Shown piece by piece: positions 1-9,473 of a stretch of DNA of 64,000 nt. Both the position numbers and the translations under genes were made by a program. This DNA is from Moorena sp. SIOASIH (GTDB lineage Bacteria; Cyanobacteriota; Cyanobacteriia; Cyanobacteriales; Coleofasciculaceae). The stretch is from the NCBI RefSeq assembly GCF_010671925.1, contig NZ_JAAHIH010000005.1, positions 248,001 through 312,000 of the forward strand, in the 5' to 3' direction. The notes beneath the pieces are model-generated. The model was given only the letters and a program-made list of their open reading frames with translations. It did not search any database and had not been told where the DNA came from. Within the stretch, counting starts at the first letter, position 1. Each line of letters starts with the position of its first letter.

Positions 1-69
1 CCCAAAAACGAATTAGAACTCGCAGCATTACTTATGATACATATACAGTCTTGAACCCTTGATCATCTC

Positions 70-108
70 ACACCCCACACCCCACACCCCACACCCCACA
101 CCCCACCC
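70..108. repeat. ACACCCC heptad array
   Basis: About five perfect copies of the 7-bp unit ACACCCC end three bases before the ATG of the first gene. The array occupies the position where a ribosome binding site would lie, and no Shine-Dalgarno sequence is visible. Bases 1-69 hold no recognisable gene. Confidence 0.9.
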
Positions 109-111
109 CTG

Positions 112-1461
112 ATGACTCTAAATTTCACCGAGTTTTACAAAGCCACTAACCCAAGCAAAACCCTAGATCTCACCCAGGCAGAAGACCAGAAGCTCTATAT
201 CGATTTTTCTTCTGTCCGGGGGGGAGCACTGATTGAGCAACTGAAAGCTCCAATTACTCTATTCTCGGAAAACCAGCCCACCTGTCAACTATTTACCGGA
301 CATATTGGTTGTGGGAAGTCTACGGAATTATCTCGACTCAAGGCTGAGTTGCTAGCAGAAAACTTTCATGTGGTTTACTTCGAGTCGGATCAGGACTTGG
401 AGATGAATGATGTGGATGTGGGGGATATTTTATTAGTTATTGCTCGCCAGGTCAGTGAAAGTTTGGAAGCTAGCCAGGTTAACTTACAACTAAAAGGCTT
501 TAAAGCTTTCCTACAGGAAATTACCACATTGTTGGGTTCCGATGTGACTGGGGTTGAGGTTAAGATTCCCAAGGTTGGTGAGTTTGGGGTCAAGGAAAAA
601 CAGGGAGAGTATTCTTTATCGGCAGGGATTGCCAAGATTACCACGAAAGCTAAAAATAGCCCAACCTTGCGTAATCGGTTGCGGGATTATATTGAACCTC
701 GTACCAAAACCATTATTGATGTCATTAATACGGAGTTGATTGAACCTGCGATCGCTCAACTCCAACACCAGGGAAAACGGGGACTAGTGGTAATCGTGGA
801 TAACCTTGACCGGGTGGAAATTGTGCCGAAGTCTTGGGGGAGACCACAACCGGAATATTTATTTGTAGACCGGGGAGAACAGTTGCGCCAACTCAACTGT
901 CATGTAATTTATACCATGCCCCTAGGGCTACGATTTTGTAATGATATCAATCGGCTTACCAATCGTTTCGGGGTTGAGCCAAAGGTGTTACCCATGGTGC
1001 CAGTAACGCAACGGAATGGTAAAGAGTGTCAGGAAGGAATGGCACAGCTCAGAGCGATGGTAATGGCTAGAGCTTTCCCTAAGCTAGCATCAGCGCAACG
1101 GTTGCAGGGGATTGCGGAAGTGTTTGATGCACCGGAAACCCTGGACAGACTCTGTTCTATCAGTGGTGGTCATGTGCGGGAGTTACTGGCAATGATTCGG
1201 GATTGGATTATGCTGGAGGGCAAGTTACCGCTATCCCGGGCAAGGTTAGACCAGGTTATTCTCAGTCGCTGTAATAAACTCCGATTAGCGATTGAGGAAG
1301 AAGAGTGGAAATTATTGCGTCAGGTGCATCAGAGCCTTGAACTAAGTGGTGACGACCATTATCGGGTGCTGGTGCGTAGTCTATTTGTGTATGAGTACTA
1401 TGATACTCAAGGGTCTTGGTTTACAGTCAATCCGATTCTGGTAGAAACGGGCAAGTTGTAA
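112..1461 (+). CDS. P-loop ATPase (AAA/STAND-like), partner of the WD40-STAND gene
   Basis: This 449-residue protein is a predicted soluble NTPase. A Walker A motif, GHIGCGKST, lies at residues 63-71 and a Walker B-like strand, VVIVDNLD, at about 226-233; the segment around 350-375 (SGGHVRELL) resembles the sensor/winged-helix part of AAA-type ATPases. No enzymatic, transmembrane or secretion domain is visible, so a regulatory ATPase role is inferred. The ATG at 112 is the only sensible start and follows a heptad array directly. It is co-oriented with the TPR-STAND-WD40 gene 224 bp downstream, with repeats between, and the two probably work together. Exact substrate and partner are unknown. 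Certain as an ATPase, uncertain as to process. Confidence 0.85.
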   Translation: MTLNFTEFYKATNPSKTLDLTQAEDQKLYIDFSSVRGGALIEQLKAPITLFSENQPTCQLFTGHIGCGKSTELSRLKAELLAENFHVVYFESDQDLEMNDVDVGDILLVIARQVSESLEASQVNLQLKGFKAFLQEITTLLGSDVTGVEVKIPKVGEFGVKEKQGEYSLSAGIAKITTKAKNSPTLRNRLRDYIEPRTKTIIDVINTELIEPAIAQLQHQGKRGLVVIVDNLDRVEIVPKSWGRPQPEYLFVDRGEQLRQLNCHVIYTMPLGLRFCNDINRLTNRFGVEPKVLPMVPVTQRNGKECQEGMAQLRAMVMARAFPKLASAQRLQGIAEVFDAPETLDRLCSISGGHVRELLAMIRDWIMLEGKLPLSRARLDQVILSRCNKLRLAIEEEEWKLLRQVHQSLELSGDDHYRVLVRSLFVYEYYDTQGSWFTVNPILVETGKL

Positions 1462-1466
1462 CGTAG

Positions 1467-1544
1467 GGAATCGGGAATCGGGAATCGGGAATCGGGAATC
1501 GGGAATCGGGAATCGGGAATCGGGAATCGGGAATCGGGAATCGG
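1467..1544. repeat. GGGAATC heptad array
   Basis: Eleven or so head-to-tail copies of GGGAATC begin five bases after the TAA of the ATPase gene. Because 7 is not a multiple of 3, the array reads as a 7-residue peptide repeat in every frame, which creates spurious reading frames on the minus strand. Confidence 0.95.
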
Positions 1545-1550
1545 GTTAGT

Positions 1551-1632
1551 TGCGTAGGGTGCGTTAGGGACCGGCCCGCTCTGACCACCTCGAGCGAGAG
1601 TGTTGGGACAGCCGGTCCCGTAACGCACCACC
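1551..1632. repeat. Interspersed inverted-end repeat, family A, copy 1
   Basis: An element of about 80 bp beginning GTAGGGTGCGTTAGGGAC and ending GTCCCGTAACGCACCACC. The ends are near-complementary, so the unit can fold into a long hairpin. Four further copies lie at 25771-25855, 25893-25971, 26654-26738 and 34361-34436. Confidence 0.8.
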
Positions 1633-1685
1633 TCAAAGTCAGACCTTGAATTTGGAAACACCATGACACCGATTGCCATAACTCC

Positions 1686-4600
1686 ATGACTAATCGTCAG
1701 CCACAGGATCATCACCAACAAGCTAATCATCAACAGCTATTGAAGCAGCTGGCTTGGGCAATGGAAATGGGAGCCAGTGAACAGGAATTTTCCTTAATTT
1801 TCGCCCATTGTAATTATACCCAGTGGCGAGACCAGTTAATTCAACAACTGGCAGAGGTTTGTTCCGTAGAGATTTTCCCGATTGGGCTAACTCCGGAGGT
1901 CACCCAGCTCTACAGGACTATATACACCAACATTCAAACCCAACTGGGACAAAAACCGCCCCAAGGGATTATGGTGTATGGCTTTGAGGTGGTCAGAGAC
2001 CTTGAGCAACTGCTGAGATTAGCCAATCGAGTCCGGGAAGAGTTTCGCAAACAGTTCCATGTGCCGGTTTTATTTTGGGTAGATGATCGAGTCTATTCCC
2101 AATTCCTGCGCTCTGCCAGGGATTTGGCCAGTTGGGGAACCGGTTCAACCCTGGACTTTCAAATCTCTACCGCTAACGTAATCGAATTTATCCAAGAGGT
2201 TACTGATCTTGGCTTTGCTCAAGTCTTAGCTGCTGGAGCCGCTGGGGGTCTTCATTATGGACAGAATCTCAGTAAGCAGCAGCTGGCTGACTTACGCCAA
2301 GCTTGGCAAGATTTGCAACATCGGCAGGTAGAATTAGCCCCAGATTTAGAAGCCAGTCTGGAATTTATCCTAGGTCGAGGAATTCCCGATAATCTCAACC
2401 AGTCCCAAGAGCATTATCAACGAAGTATACAGCTGTGGAAAGGTATTCTGGAAGCTTACCCCTCTCACCGCTCTGCCATCCGGAACCATTTAATTCGATA
2501 CGGATGTGTTCTGTTCCATATGGGGCAATGGTACCGTACTTATGCCGATCAAGACCGGAATCAGGGTAAGGAACATTGCCTACGGGCTAAGGACTATTTT
2601 TTGCGATCGCATGACTGCTTTGAGCAAGCTAAGCGTCCCGACTTAGTAGCTAAGTTTATCAATCCCTTGGGGGAAATTCTACAAAGACTAAGGCGATGGG
2701 ATGAGTTGGAGCAGTTAGGGAAAAAAGCCTTAAGCCTTCATCGGAAATATCCCAACCCGGTCTGGCTTGCCCATGATTACGGCATTCTAGCCGCAGAAGT
2801 AGCCATCGCTCGCTCCCAATGGAATCGGGTCAAGGACTTGGCCACTAAAGCACTGAAAATCCTTACCGATGCCAAGAATTATGTTGACCTCCCTGGTGAC
2901 CTGACTCGGGAGCAGTTGGACTGGGCGTGGGAACTGCATCAAGGTTGGTATTGCTTATCCTTAGCGAAAGCCTACAAGCATCTTGGTCTACCCCAGGAGG
3001 GGATTGGGTATCTAGAGCAAGCCAAAGAACAAACCAATCCTAACTTGAATCCCGACCTATATATTCAAATTCTCAAAGAATTGCGACAGCTCTACTTTGA
3101 CCAAGGGGAGTATCAAAAAGCCTTCTCAGTTAAGGCATACCAGCAATCAATCGAGTATCAGTTCCGGTTTCGGGCATTTGTGGGCGTTGGTCAATTATCC
3201 CTCAAACAAAGAATCAGAGATACTCAAATGGCTGATCGCATTGCTGCCTCTGGTCGAGAGCAAGCCATTAATGACTTAGTAGAGCGTATTGGTCGCAAAG
3301 ACCACAAACTAACCGTAATTTGTGGATCCTCCGGCGTGGGTAAAAGTTTTCTACTTCAGTCTGGTTTAATTCCTAGATTACAGCAAGAGATTATTTATGC
3401 TCGGGATGTGGAGCCAGTGTTGCTAACAGTTTATAAGCGTTGGCAGCATAGGTTGGCTAAAAGGATAATTGGAACAGACCAGGGAGGAGATGGAAAAAAA
3501 ATTCTGGGGAAAATTATCCACCAGCTCCGACACAATAGTGACAATAATCGACTGACTGTGCTAATTTTTGACCAGTTTGAAGAATTTTTATTTCAGTATC
3601 CTCAGCCACAGCAACGGCGAGTTTTGTATCAATTTTTAAAGGACTGTCTAACTCTTGAAGCTGTAAAGGTGATTCTGGCCTTGCGAGAAGATTATATCTA
3701 TTATTTATTAGAGTGTAACAACCGCCTGATTAGTTTAGATGTCGTTAATAATGATATTCTCAGCAAAGATGTGCTCTATTACTTAGGGAATTTTTCTCAA
3801 TCCCAGGCAAAAGCGGTGATTGAACGGTTAACCGAGCAGGCTAAGTTTTCCTTAGAAGCAGAGTTGATTGAGCAATTGGTAAAAGATTTAGCAGCAGAAA
3901 CCGGAGAAGTGCGTCCGATTGAGCTACAGGTGGTGGGAGCACAATTAGAAACCGAGGGAATTGTCACCTTCGACAGGTATCAGCAAGGGGGCGATAAGGC
4001 CAAACTAGTAGAGCGTTATCTGGAGGCTGTGGTTACGGATTGTGGACCGAAATACCAAGAAACTACTTGGAAATTGTTGTTTCTCTTGACCGATGACAAG
4101 CAACTGAGACCCTTAAAAACAGAGACTGAATTAGCTAATATTTTAACCTTAAAACTAGAGGAAATTAGGATAATTTTGGATATTTTAGTGGGATCGGGTT
4201 TAGTGTTTAAGATTCCATTAGAAACAGAAAAATTATATCAGTTAATTCATGATTATTTAGTAGATCCGATTCAGAAAATATATGATAATAATAAAAAACA
4301 AAAACTTGCAAAAATTGATAAAAAAAAACAAATTTTACTGGAACATAAACGAGTAGGACTAAAACTAGAGCTAGCAGGATTTACACATCTTAATAATTTT
4401 ATTTATAGCCCGTTTTATGCCTTACTAGCAGCTATGGAAACCGGGAAAGATTTGAAAGCAATGGTCACGAAACATACTCCCTTTAAAGACTATCCCGCTG
4501 CTAGTCCAATACTCGCTTTACAACGGATTCTTGACTATATTGAGGAGCCTAAACTTGCCAAGCATCAGGGTAGGGTTAAGCAGATAAAATTCAGCCGGGA

Positions 4601-5612
4601 TGGTCAGTATCTGGCTAGCGCTGGATTTGACAGAATCATTAGTTTGTGGAATCTCAACACTGGGCAAGTCCAACAATTTATAGGGCATCAGGATTCAGTT
4701 AAGCAGTTGCAATTCAGCTGGGATGGTCAGTATCTGGCTAGCGCTGGATTTGACAGAATCATTAATTTGTGGAATCTCAACACTGGACAAATCTACCAAT
4801 TGCAAAGAGATCGGGTTCAGGTTAGGCAGTTGGAATTTAGCTGGGATGGTCAGCTACTTGCTAGCGCTGGAGTTGACGGAATCGTAAGGATTTGGAATCT
4901 CAACACTGGGCAAGTTAACCATCTGAAGGGATATCGGAGTCAGGTTACCCAGGTGCAATTTAGCTGGGATGGTCAGCTGTTGGCTAGCGCTGGAGTTGAC
5001 GGAATTGTCAGGTTATGGGATCTCGACACTGGCCAAATCCATGAATTGGAGGGGCATCAGGGTAGAGTTTACCAGGTGGAATTTAGCCCTGATTGTCAGT
5101 TGCTCGCTAGCGCTGGAGATTACGGAATCGTGAGGTTGTGGAATCTCAAAACTGGCCAAGTCCAACAATTTAAAGGGCATCACGGTAAAGTTTACCAGGT
5201 GGAATTTAGCCCTGATGGTGAGCTGCTTGCTAGCGCTGGAGATTACGGAATCGTGAGGTTGTGGAATCTCAAAACTGGCCAAGTCCAACAATTTATAGGG
5301 CATCAGGGTAGAGTTTACCAGGTGGAATTTAGCCCGGATGGTCAGCTGCTCGCTAGCGCTGGAGGTGACCATACCGTGCGCCTGTGGGATTTAGCAGGTC
5401 GCCAAATTGCCCAATTCGAGGGGACTCGACTGGTTTTCCACCCAGATGGGACGCAACTCGCTACTGTAGACGGGGATACCATCAAGCTGTGGCGGGTGGA
5501 CACCCTAGATCGACTCTTAGCTAGGGGTTGTGCTTACTTAGGTAGTTATTTAAGGAATAGTTCTGTGAATCCGGAACTGAAGGCGTTTTGTGATTGCTTG
5601 CTGGAAGAATGA
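1686..5612 (+). CDS. TPR-STAND NTPase-WD40 repeat protein
   Basis: A 1308-residue multidomain protein. Residues 1-200 form an N-terminal domain of unknown type, 240-480 look like TPR helices, a STAND-type NTPase follows with Walker A GSSGVGKS near 546-553 and the aspartate-rich strand VLIFDQFEEF near 627-636, and about 958-1270 holds seven clear WD40 repeats plus a degenerate eighth. STAND NTPases act as switches in which the repeat sensor controls NTPase oligomerisation; several bacterial ones are phage sensors, but that role is inference here. The WD40 repeats are also near-identical in DNA, which suggests recent expansion. The TGA stop lies at the start of a heptad array. Neighbours are an ATPase upstream and four Rpn nucleases downstream on the opposite strand. 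Confidence 0.88.
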   Translation: MTNRQPQDHHQQANHQQLLKQLAWAMEMGASEQEFSLIFAHCNYTQWRDQLIQQLAEVCSVEIFPIGLTPEVTQLYRTIYTNIQTQLGQKPPQGIMVYGFEVVRDLEQLLRLANRVREEFRKQFHVPVLFWVDDRVYSQFLRSARDLASWGTGSTLDFQISTANVIEFIQEVTDLGFAQVLAAGAAGGLHYGQNLSKQQLADLRQAWQDLQHRQVELAPDLEASLEFILGRGIPDNLNQSQEHYQRSIQLWKGILEAYPSHRSAIRNHLIRYGCVLFHMGQWYRTYADQDRNQGKEHCLRAKDYFLRSHDCFEQAKRPDLVAKFINPLGEILQRLRRWDELEQLGKKALSLHRKYPNPVWLAHDYGILAAEVAIARSQWNRVKDLATKALKILTDAKNYVDLPGDLTREQLDWAWELHQGWYCLSLAKAYKHLGLPQEGIGYLEQAKEQTNPNLNPDLYIQILKELRQLYFDQGEYQKAFSVKAYQQSIEYQFRFRAFVGVGQLSLKQRIRDTQMADRIAASGREQAINDLVERIGRKDHKLTVICGSSGVGKSFLLQSGLIPRLQQEIIYARDVEPVLLTVYKRWQHRLAKRIIGTDQGGDGKKILGKIIHQLRHNSDNNRLTVLIFDQFEEFLFQYPQPQQRRVLYQFLKDCLTLEAVKVILALREDYIYYLLECNNRLISLDVVNNDILSKDVLYYLGNFSQSQAKAVIERLTEQAKFSLEAELIEQLVKDLAAETGEVRPIELQVVGAQLETEGIVTFDRYQQGGDKAKLVERYLEAVVTDCGPKYQETTWKLLFLLTDDKQLRPLKTETELANILTLKLEEIRIILDILVGSGLVFKIPLETEKLYQLIHDYLVDPIQKIYDNNKKQKLAKIDKKKQILLEHKRVGLKLELAGFTHLNNFIYSPFYALLAAMETGKDLKAMVTKHTPFKDYPAASPILALQRILDYIEEPKLAKHQGRVKQIKFSRDGQYLASAGFDRIISLWNLNTGQVQQFIGHQDSVKQLQFSWDGQYLASAGFDRIINLWNLNTGQIYQLQRDRVQVRQLEFSWDGQLLASAGVDGIVRIWNLNTGQVNHLKGYRSQVTQVQFSWDGQLLASAGVDGIVRLWDLDTGQIHELEGHQGRVYQVEFSPDCQLLASAGDYGIVRLWNLKTGQVQQFKGHHGKVYQVEFSPDGELLASAGDYGIVRLWNLKTGQVQQFIGHQGRVYQVEFSPDGQLLASAGGDHTVRLWDLAGRQIAQFEGTRLVFHPDGTQLATVDGDTIKLWRVDTLDRLLARGCAYLGSYLRNSSVNPELKAFCDCLLEE

Positions 5613-5728
5613 ATGTAGAATGTAGAATGCAGAATGTAGAATGTAGAATGCAAAATGTAGAATTACAAATTCTTAATTCTTAATTCTCAATTCTCAATTC
5701 TCAATTCTCAATTCTTAATTCTTAATTC
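5608..5728. repeat. GAATGTA and AATTCTT/AATTCTC heptad arrays
   Basis: Two opposed heptad arrays fill the space between convergent genes. GAATGTA/GAATGCA units start at the stop codon of the STAND gene, and AATTCTT/AATTCTC units run into the 3' end of the first Rpn gene, where they encode its last residues and stop codon on the minus strand. Confidence 0.9.
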
Positions 5729-6658
5729 TTAATTCTTAATTGATTCAATCTCTTCCCGAGAAAGTTGGGTGATTTTCATAATAGTCTCCACATCTAAACC
5801 TTGTTCCCGGCAGGAACGGGCGATCGCTATTTTTTCTTCTTTTTTACCTTGTTGGATACCTTCTTGTTTTCCTTGTTGGATACCTTTTTCCATTCCTCTA
5901 AGTTCTGCCTGTTCCACTTGCCATTTGGTCTCAAACTCTTGGGTACTGAGTAGACTAGCTTCGTCACGCTTGTTGTTAATATAACGCTCGTAAGCTGCTC
6001 GTTCTTGTTCTGATAAATTAGTGACTCGTAGCGCCTCCTTGGCTTCGGCTATTCCTTTGGCCGAAAATTCCGCTTTGATGTCGCTGTTTTTGAGAAAATA
6101 AATCCATTCATCTAAGGGGTTTTTCGCTAAATCCTTAAAATTCCTTACTTTCAGCAGGTAGTATTCTGGGAAGATATCTGCTACTTTATTGATGTGAAAT
6201 TTAAACTCCTGAGTTTTTGTCGGTTGCAGGATATCCCCCAGATTAGCCCCAATGAACTCTCCCCGATAGGAATAAATATAGTCATCTCCCATGCCCAGGT
6301 TAAAGTAGACTATATTGATTGAGTAGACTTTTTTAATTTGACCGTACTCTTGACCTTTGTCTAAGTATTCGGTGACTAACTTAGAGGCACCGTAGAGCAT
6401 ACGGTGAAAATAATCGTGTTGAGGGTTGTTCTGTACTTCAATCAGGATCAGCTCGCCATCAGTGGTTTCAGCGAGAATATCAACTCGGTTGGTTTTATCA
6501 TCGAGTGTCTCTTGATTAGCTTCGCTTTCGAGAAGGGTTTTGATGGTAATATCGAAATGCAACAACTCGCTTAAAAACCCTTCCAAAACACCAAAGTTAG
6601 CTTTATTCCGCAGCAGTTTTTTGATTGCCCAATCAAAGCGAATATGTGTGTCTGGCAT
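5729..6658 (-). CDS. Rpn family PD-(D/E)XK nuclease, tandem copy 1
   Basis: A 309-residue Rpn-family protein (recombination-promoting nuclease/putative transposase, PD-(D/E)XK fold). The core is Asp60 followed by Glu74-Val-Gln76 (the D...ExQ signature), with a helical middle and a C-terminal tail made of Gln-Gly repeats (GIQQGKQEGIQQGKKEE) before a conserved end (IAIARSCREQGLD). It is the most distal of four head-to-tail copies and the only one ending SIKN, because its last codons come from an AATTCTT heptad array. Residues 1-215 match the other copies almost perfectly. Rpn proteins are DNA endonucleases that stimulate recA-independent recombination in E. coli and have been linked to phage defence; the role here is inferred. 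Confidence 0.88.
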   Translation of the reverse strand: MPDTHIRFDWAIKKLLRNKANFGVLEGFLSELLHFDITIKTLLESEANQETLDDKTNRVDILAETTDGELILIEVQNNPQHDYFHRMLYGASKLVTEYLDKGQEYGQIKKVYSINIVYFNLGMGDDYIYSYRGEFIGANLGDILQPTKTQEFKFHINKVADIFPEYYLLKVRNFKDLAKNPLDEWIYFLKNSDIKAEFSAKGIAEAKEALRVTNLSEQERAAYERYINNKRDEASLLSTQEFETKWQVEQAELRGMEKGIQQGKQEGIQQGKKEEKIAIARSCREQGLDVETIMKITQLSREEIESIKN

Positions 6659-6683
6659 TGTCTTGTTCTCTTAAGGAAGAAAG

Positions 6684-6995
6684 AGTGAATGTTGAATGTT
6701 GAATGTTGAATGTTGAATGGTGAATGTTGAATGTTGAATGTTGAATGTTGAATGTTGAATGTTGAATGGTGAATGTTGAATGGTGAATGGTGAATGGTGA
6801 ATGGTGAATGGTGAATGGTGAATGTTGAATGTTGAATGGTGAATGGTGAATGGTGAATGGTGAATGGTGAATGGTGAATGGTGAATGGTGAATGCAAAAT
6901 AAACAATGTAGAAGGCAAAATGTATAATTACAAATTCTAAATTCTAAATTCTAAATTCTTAATTCTTAATTCTACATTCTACATTCTACATTCTA
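6684..6995. repeat. GAATGTT/GAATGGT heptad array between Rpn copies 1 and 2
   Basis: About thirty heptads of GAATGTT or GAATGGT (6684-6895) are followed by a short unique segment and then AATTCTA/CATTCTA heptads up to the end of the next gene. The two variants are interspersed in blocks. Open frames here (such as IHHSPFT repeats) are by-products of the array. Confidence 0.95.
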
Positions 6996-6999
6996 CATT

Positions 7000-7911
7000 C
7001 TACAACGATTCAATCTCTTCCCGAGAAAGTTGGGTGATTTTCATAATAGTCTCCACATCTAAACCTTGTTCCCGACAGGAACGGGCAATCGCTATTTTTT
7101 GTTCTTTTTTTCCTTGTTGTTTTCCTTGTCGTATCCCTTTTTCAATACCTCTTATTTCTGCCTGTTCCACTTGCCATTTTGTCTCAAGCTCTTGGGTACT
7201 CAGGATACTGGCTTCGTCACGCTTGTTGTTGATATAACGCTCATAAGCTGCTCGTTCTTGTTTTGATAAATTAGTGACTCGTAGCGCCTCCTTGGCTTCG
7301 GCTATTCCTTTGGCCGAAAATTCCGCTTTGATGTCGCTGTTTTTCAGAAAATAAATCCATTCATCTAAGGGGTTTTTCGCTAAATCCTTAAAATTCCTTA
7401 CTTTCAGCAGGTAGTATTCTGGGAAGATATCTGCTACTTTATTGATGTGAAATTTAAACTCCTGAGTTTTTGTCGGTTGCAGGATATCCCCCAGATTAGC
7501 CCCAATGAACTCTCCCCGATAGGAATAAATATAGTCATCTCCCATGCCCAGGTTAAAGTAGACTATATTGATTGAGTAGACTTTTTTAATTTGACCGTAC
7601 TCTTGACCTTTGTCTAAGTATTCGGTGACTAACTTAGAGGCACCGTAGAGCATACGGTGAAAATAATCGTGTTGAGGGTTGTTCTGTACTTCAATCAGGA
7701 TCAGCTCGCCATCAGTGGTTTCAGCGAGAATATCAACTCGGTTGGTTTTATCATCGAGTGTCTCTTGATTAGCTTCGCTTTCGAGAAGGGTTTTGATGGT
7801 AATATCGAAATGCAACAACTCGCTTAAAAACCCTTCCAAAACACCAAAGTTAGCTTTATTCCGCAGCAGTTTTTTGATTGCCCAATCAAAGCGAATATGT
7901 GTGTCTGGCAT
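7000..7911 (-). CDS. Rpn family PD-(D/E)XK nuclease, tandem copy 2
   Basis: This 303-residue copy has the same Asp60 and Glu74-x-Gln76 catalytic signature and the same first 215 residues as its neighbours. It carries the shortest Gln-Gly tail of the four (GIRQGKQQGKKEQK) and has Ile where copies 1 and 3 have Met just before that tail. The stop TAG and final Leu come from a GTAGAAT heptad. Upstream is an AAGGAAGAAAGAG segment followed by a heptad array rather than a recognisable promoter, so expression probably depends on copy 4 or on readthrough. Function is inferred from family only. Confidence 0.87.
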   Translation of the reverse strand: MPDTHIRFDWAIKKLLRNKANFGVLEGFLSELLHFDITIKTLLESEANQETLDDKTNRVDILAETTDGELILIEVQNNPQHDYFHRMLYGASKLVTEYLDKGQEYGQIKKVYSINIVYFNLGMGDDYIYSYRGEFIGANLGDILQPTKTQEFKFHINKVADIFPEYYLLKVRNFKDLAKNPLDEWIYFLKNSDIKAEFSAKGIAEAKEALRVTNLSKQERAAYERYINNKRDEASILSTQELETKWQVEQAEIRGIEKGIRQGKQQGKKEQKIAIARSCREQGLDVETIMKITQLSREEIESL

Positions 7912-7938
7912 TGTCTTGTTCTCTTAAGGAAGAAAGAG

Positions 7939-8207
7939 TGAATGTTGAATGTTGAATGTTGAATGTTGAATGTTGAATGTTGAATGTTGAATGTTGAATG
8001 TTGAATGGTGAATGTTGAATGTTGAATGTTGAATGTTGAATGTTGAATGTTGAATGTTGAATGTTGAATGTTGAATGTTGAATGTTGAATGTTGAATGGT
8101 GAATGGTGAATGGTGAATGCAAAATAAACAATGTAGAAGGCAAAATGTATAATTACAAATTCTTAATTCTTAATTCTTAATTCTTAATTCTACATTCTAC
8201 ATTCTAC
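7939..8207. repeat. GAATGTT heptad array between Rpn copies 2 and 3
   Basis: About 25 heptads, mostly GAATGTT with GAATGGT at the far end, occupy 7939-8118. They are followed by the same unique spacer (ending in a run of CATTCTA units) seen between copies 1 and 2. The whole gene-plus-array unit is therefore duplicated, with independent array length changes. Confidence 0.95.
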
Positions 8208-8210
8208 ATT

Positions 8211-9146
8211 CTACAACGATTCAATCTCTTCCCGAGAAAGTTGGGTGATTTTCATAATAGTCTCCACATCTAAACCTTGTTCCCGACAGGAACGGGCGAT
8301 CGCTATTTTTCCTTGTTGGATACCTTGTTGGATACCTTCTTGTTTTCCTTGTTGGATACCTTGTTGGATACCTTTTTCCATCCCTCTAATTTCTGCCTGT
8401 TCCACTTGCCATTTGGTCTCAAACTCTTGGGTACTCAGGATACTGGCTTCGTCACGCTTGTTGTTGATATAACGCTCATAAGCTGCTCGTTCTTGTTTTG
8501 ATAAATTAGTGACTCGTAGCGCCTCCTTGGCTTCGGCTATTCCTTTGGCCGAAAATTCCGCTTTGATGTCGCTGTTTTTGAGAAAATAAATCCATTCATC
8601 TAAGGGGTTTTTCGCTAAATCCTTAAAATTCCTTACTTTCAGCAGGTAGTATTCTGGGAAGATATCTGCTACTTTATTGATGTGAAATTTAAACTCCTGA
8701 GTTTTTGTCGGTTGCAGGATATCCCCCAGATTAGCCCCAATGAACTCTCCCCGATAGGAATAAATATAGTCATCTCCCATGCCCAGGTTAAAGTAGACTA
8801 TATTGATTGAGTAGACTTTTTTAATTTGACCGTACTCTTGACCTTTGTCTAAGTATTCGGTGACTAACTTAGAGGCACCGTAGAGCATACGGTGAAAATA
8901 ATCGTGTTGAGGGTTGTTCTGTACTTCAATCAGGATCAGCTCGCCATCAGTGGTTTCAGCGAGAATATCAACTCGGTTGGTTTTATCATCGAGTGTCTCT
9001 TGATTAGCTTCGCTTTCGAGAAGGGTTTTGATGGTAATATCGAAATGCAACAACTCGCTTAAAAACCCTTCCAAAACACCAAAGTTAGCTTTATTCCGCA
9101 GCAGTTTTTTGATTGCCCAATCAAAGCGAATATGTGTGTCTGGCAT
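8211..9146 (-). CDS. Rpn family PD-(D/E)XK nuclease, tandem copy 3
   Basis: A 311-residue Rpn protein identical to the others through the nuclease core (Asp60, Glu74, Gln76) and middle region. Its tail holds GIQQGIQQGKQEGIQQGIQQ, that is five four-residue units, giving a length between copies 1 and 4. A Met precedes the tail (RGMEKG), a possible internal start. Codons for the tail are 12-bp DNA repeats, which explains easy gain or loss. The upstream flank is a heptad array, as for copies 1 and 2. The function assignment rests on family membership. Confidence 0.87.
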   Translation of the reverse strand: MPDTHIRFDWAIKKLLRNKANFGVLEGFLSELLHFDITIKTLLESEANQETLDDKTNRVDILAETTDGELILIEVQNNPQHDYFHRMLYGASKLVTEYLDKGQEYGQIKKVYSINIVYFNLGMGDDYIYSYRGEFIGANLGDILQPTKTQEFKFHINKVADIFPEYYLLKVRNFKDLAKNPLDEWIYFLKNSDIKAEFSAKGIAEAKEALRVTNLSKQERAAYERYINNKRDEASILSTQEFETKWQVEQAEIRGMEKGIQQGIQQGKQEGIQQGIQQGKIAIARSCREQGLDVETIMKITQLSREEIESL

Positions 9147-9172
9147 TGTCTTGTTCTCTTAAGGAAGAAAGA

Positions 9173-9470
9173 GTGAATGGTGAATGTAGAATGTATAATT
9201 TAGAATTTAGAATGGAGAATGTAGAATTTAGAATGTAGAATTTAGAATGGAGAATGGTGAATGGAGAATGGTGAATGGAGAATGGTGAATGGTGAATGGT
9301 GAATGTTGAATGTTGAATGGTGAATGTTGAATGTTGAATGTTGAATGTTGAATGGTGAATGGTGAATGGTGAATGCAAAATAAATAATGTAGAAGGCAAA
9401 ATGTATAATTACAAATTATAAATTCTTAATTCTTAATTATAAATTATTAATTCTACATTCTACATTCTAC
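9173..9470. repeat. Mixed heptad array between Rpn copies 3 and 4
   Basis: This array is more diverse than the other two: GAATGTA, GAATTTA, GAATGGA, GAATGGT and GAATGTT units are mixed, followed by the shared spacer and AATTCTT/CATTCTA units. The diversity suggests it is older or built by repeated exchange between arrays. Confidence 0.92.
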
Positions 9471-9473
9471 ATT

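Noticed and set aside
1407..1733. 108- and 86-residue minus-strand frames with PIPDSRF repeats
   Set aside because: They read through the GGGAATC heptad array and family A repeat; peptide repeats of seven residues are the array in translation.
6571..9399. Minus-strand frames of IHHSPFT / NIQHSTF repeats
   Set aside because: Products of the GAATGTT/GAATGGT arrays upstream of the Rpn genes, with no start signals or independent conservation.
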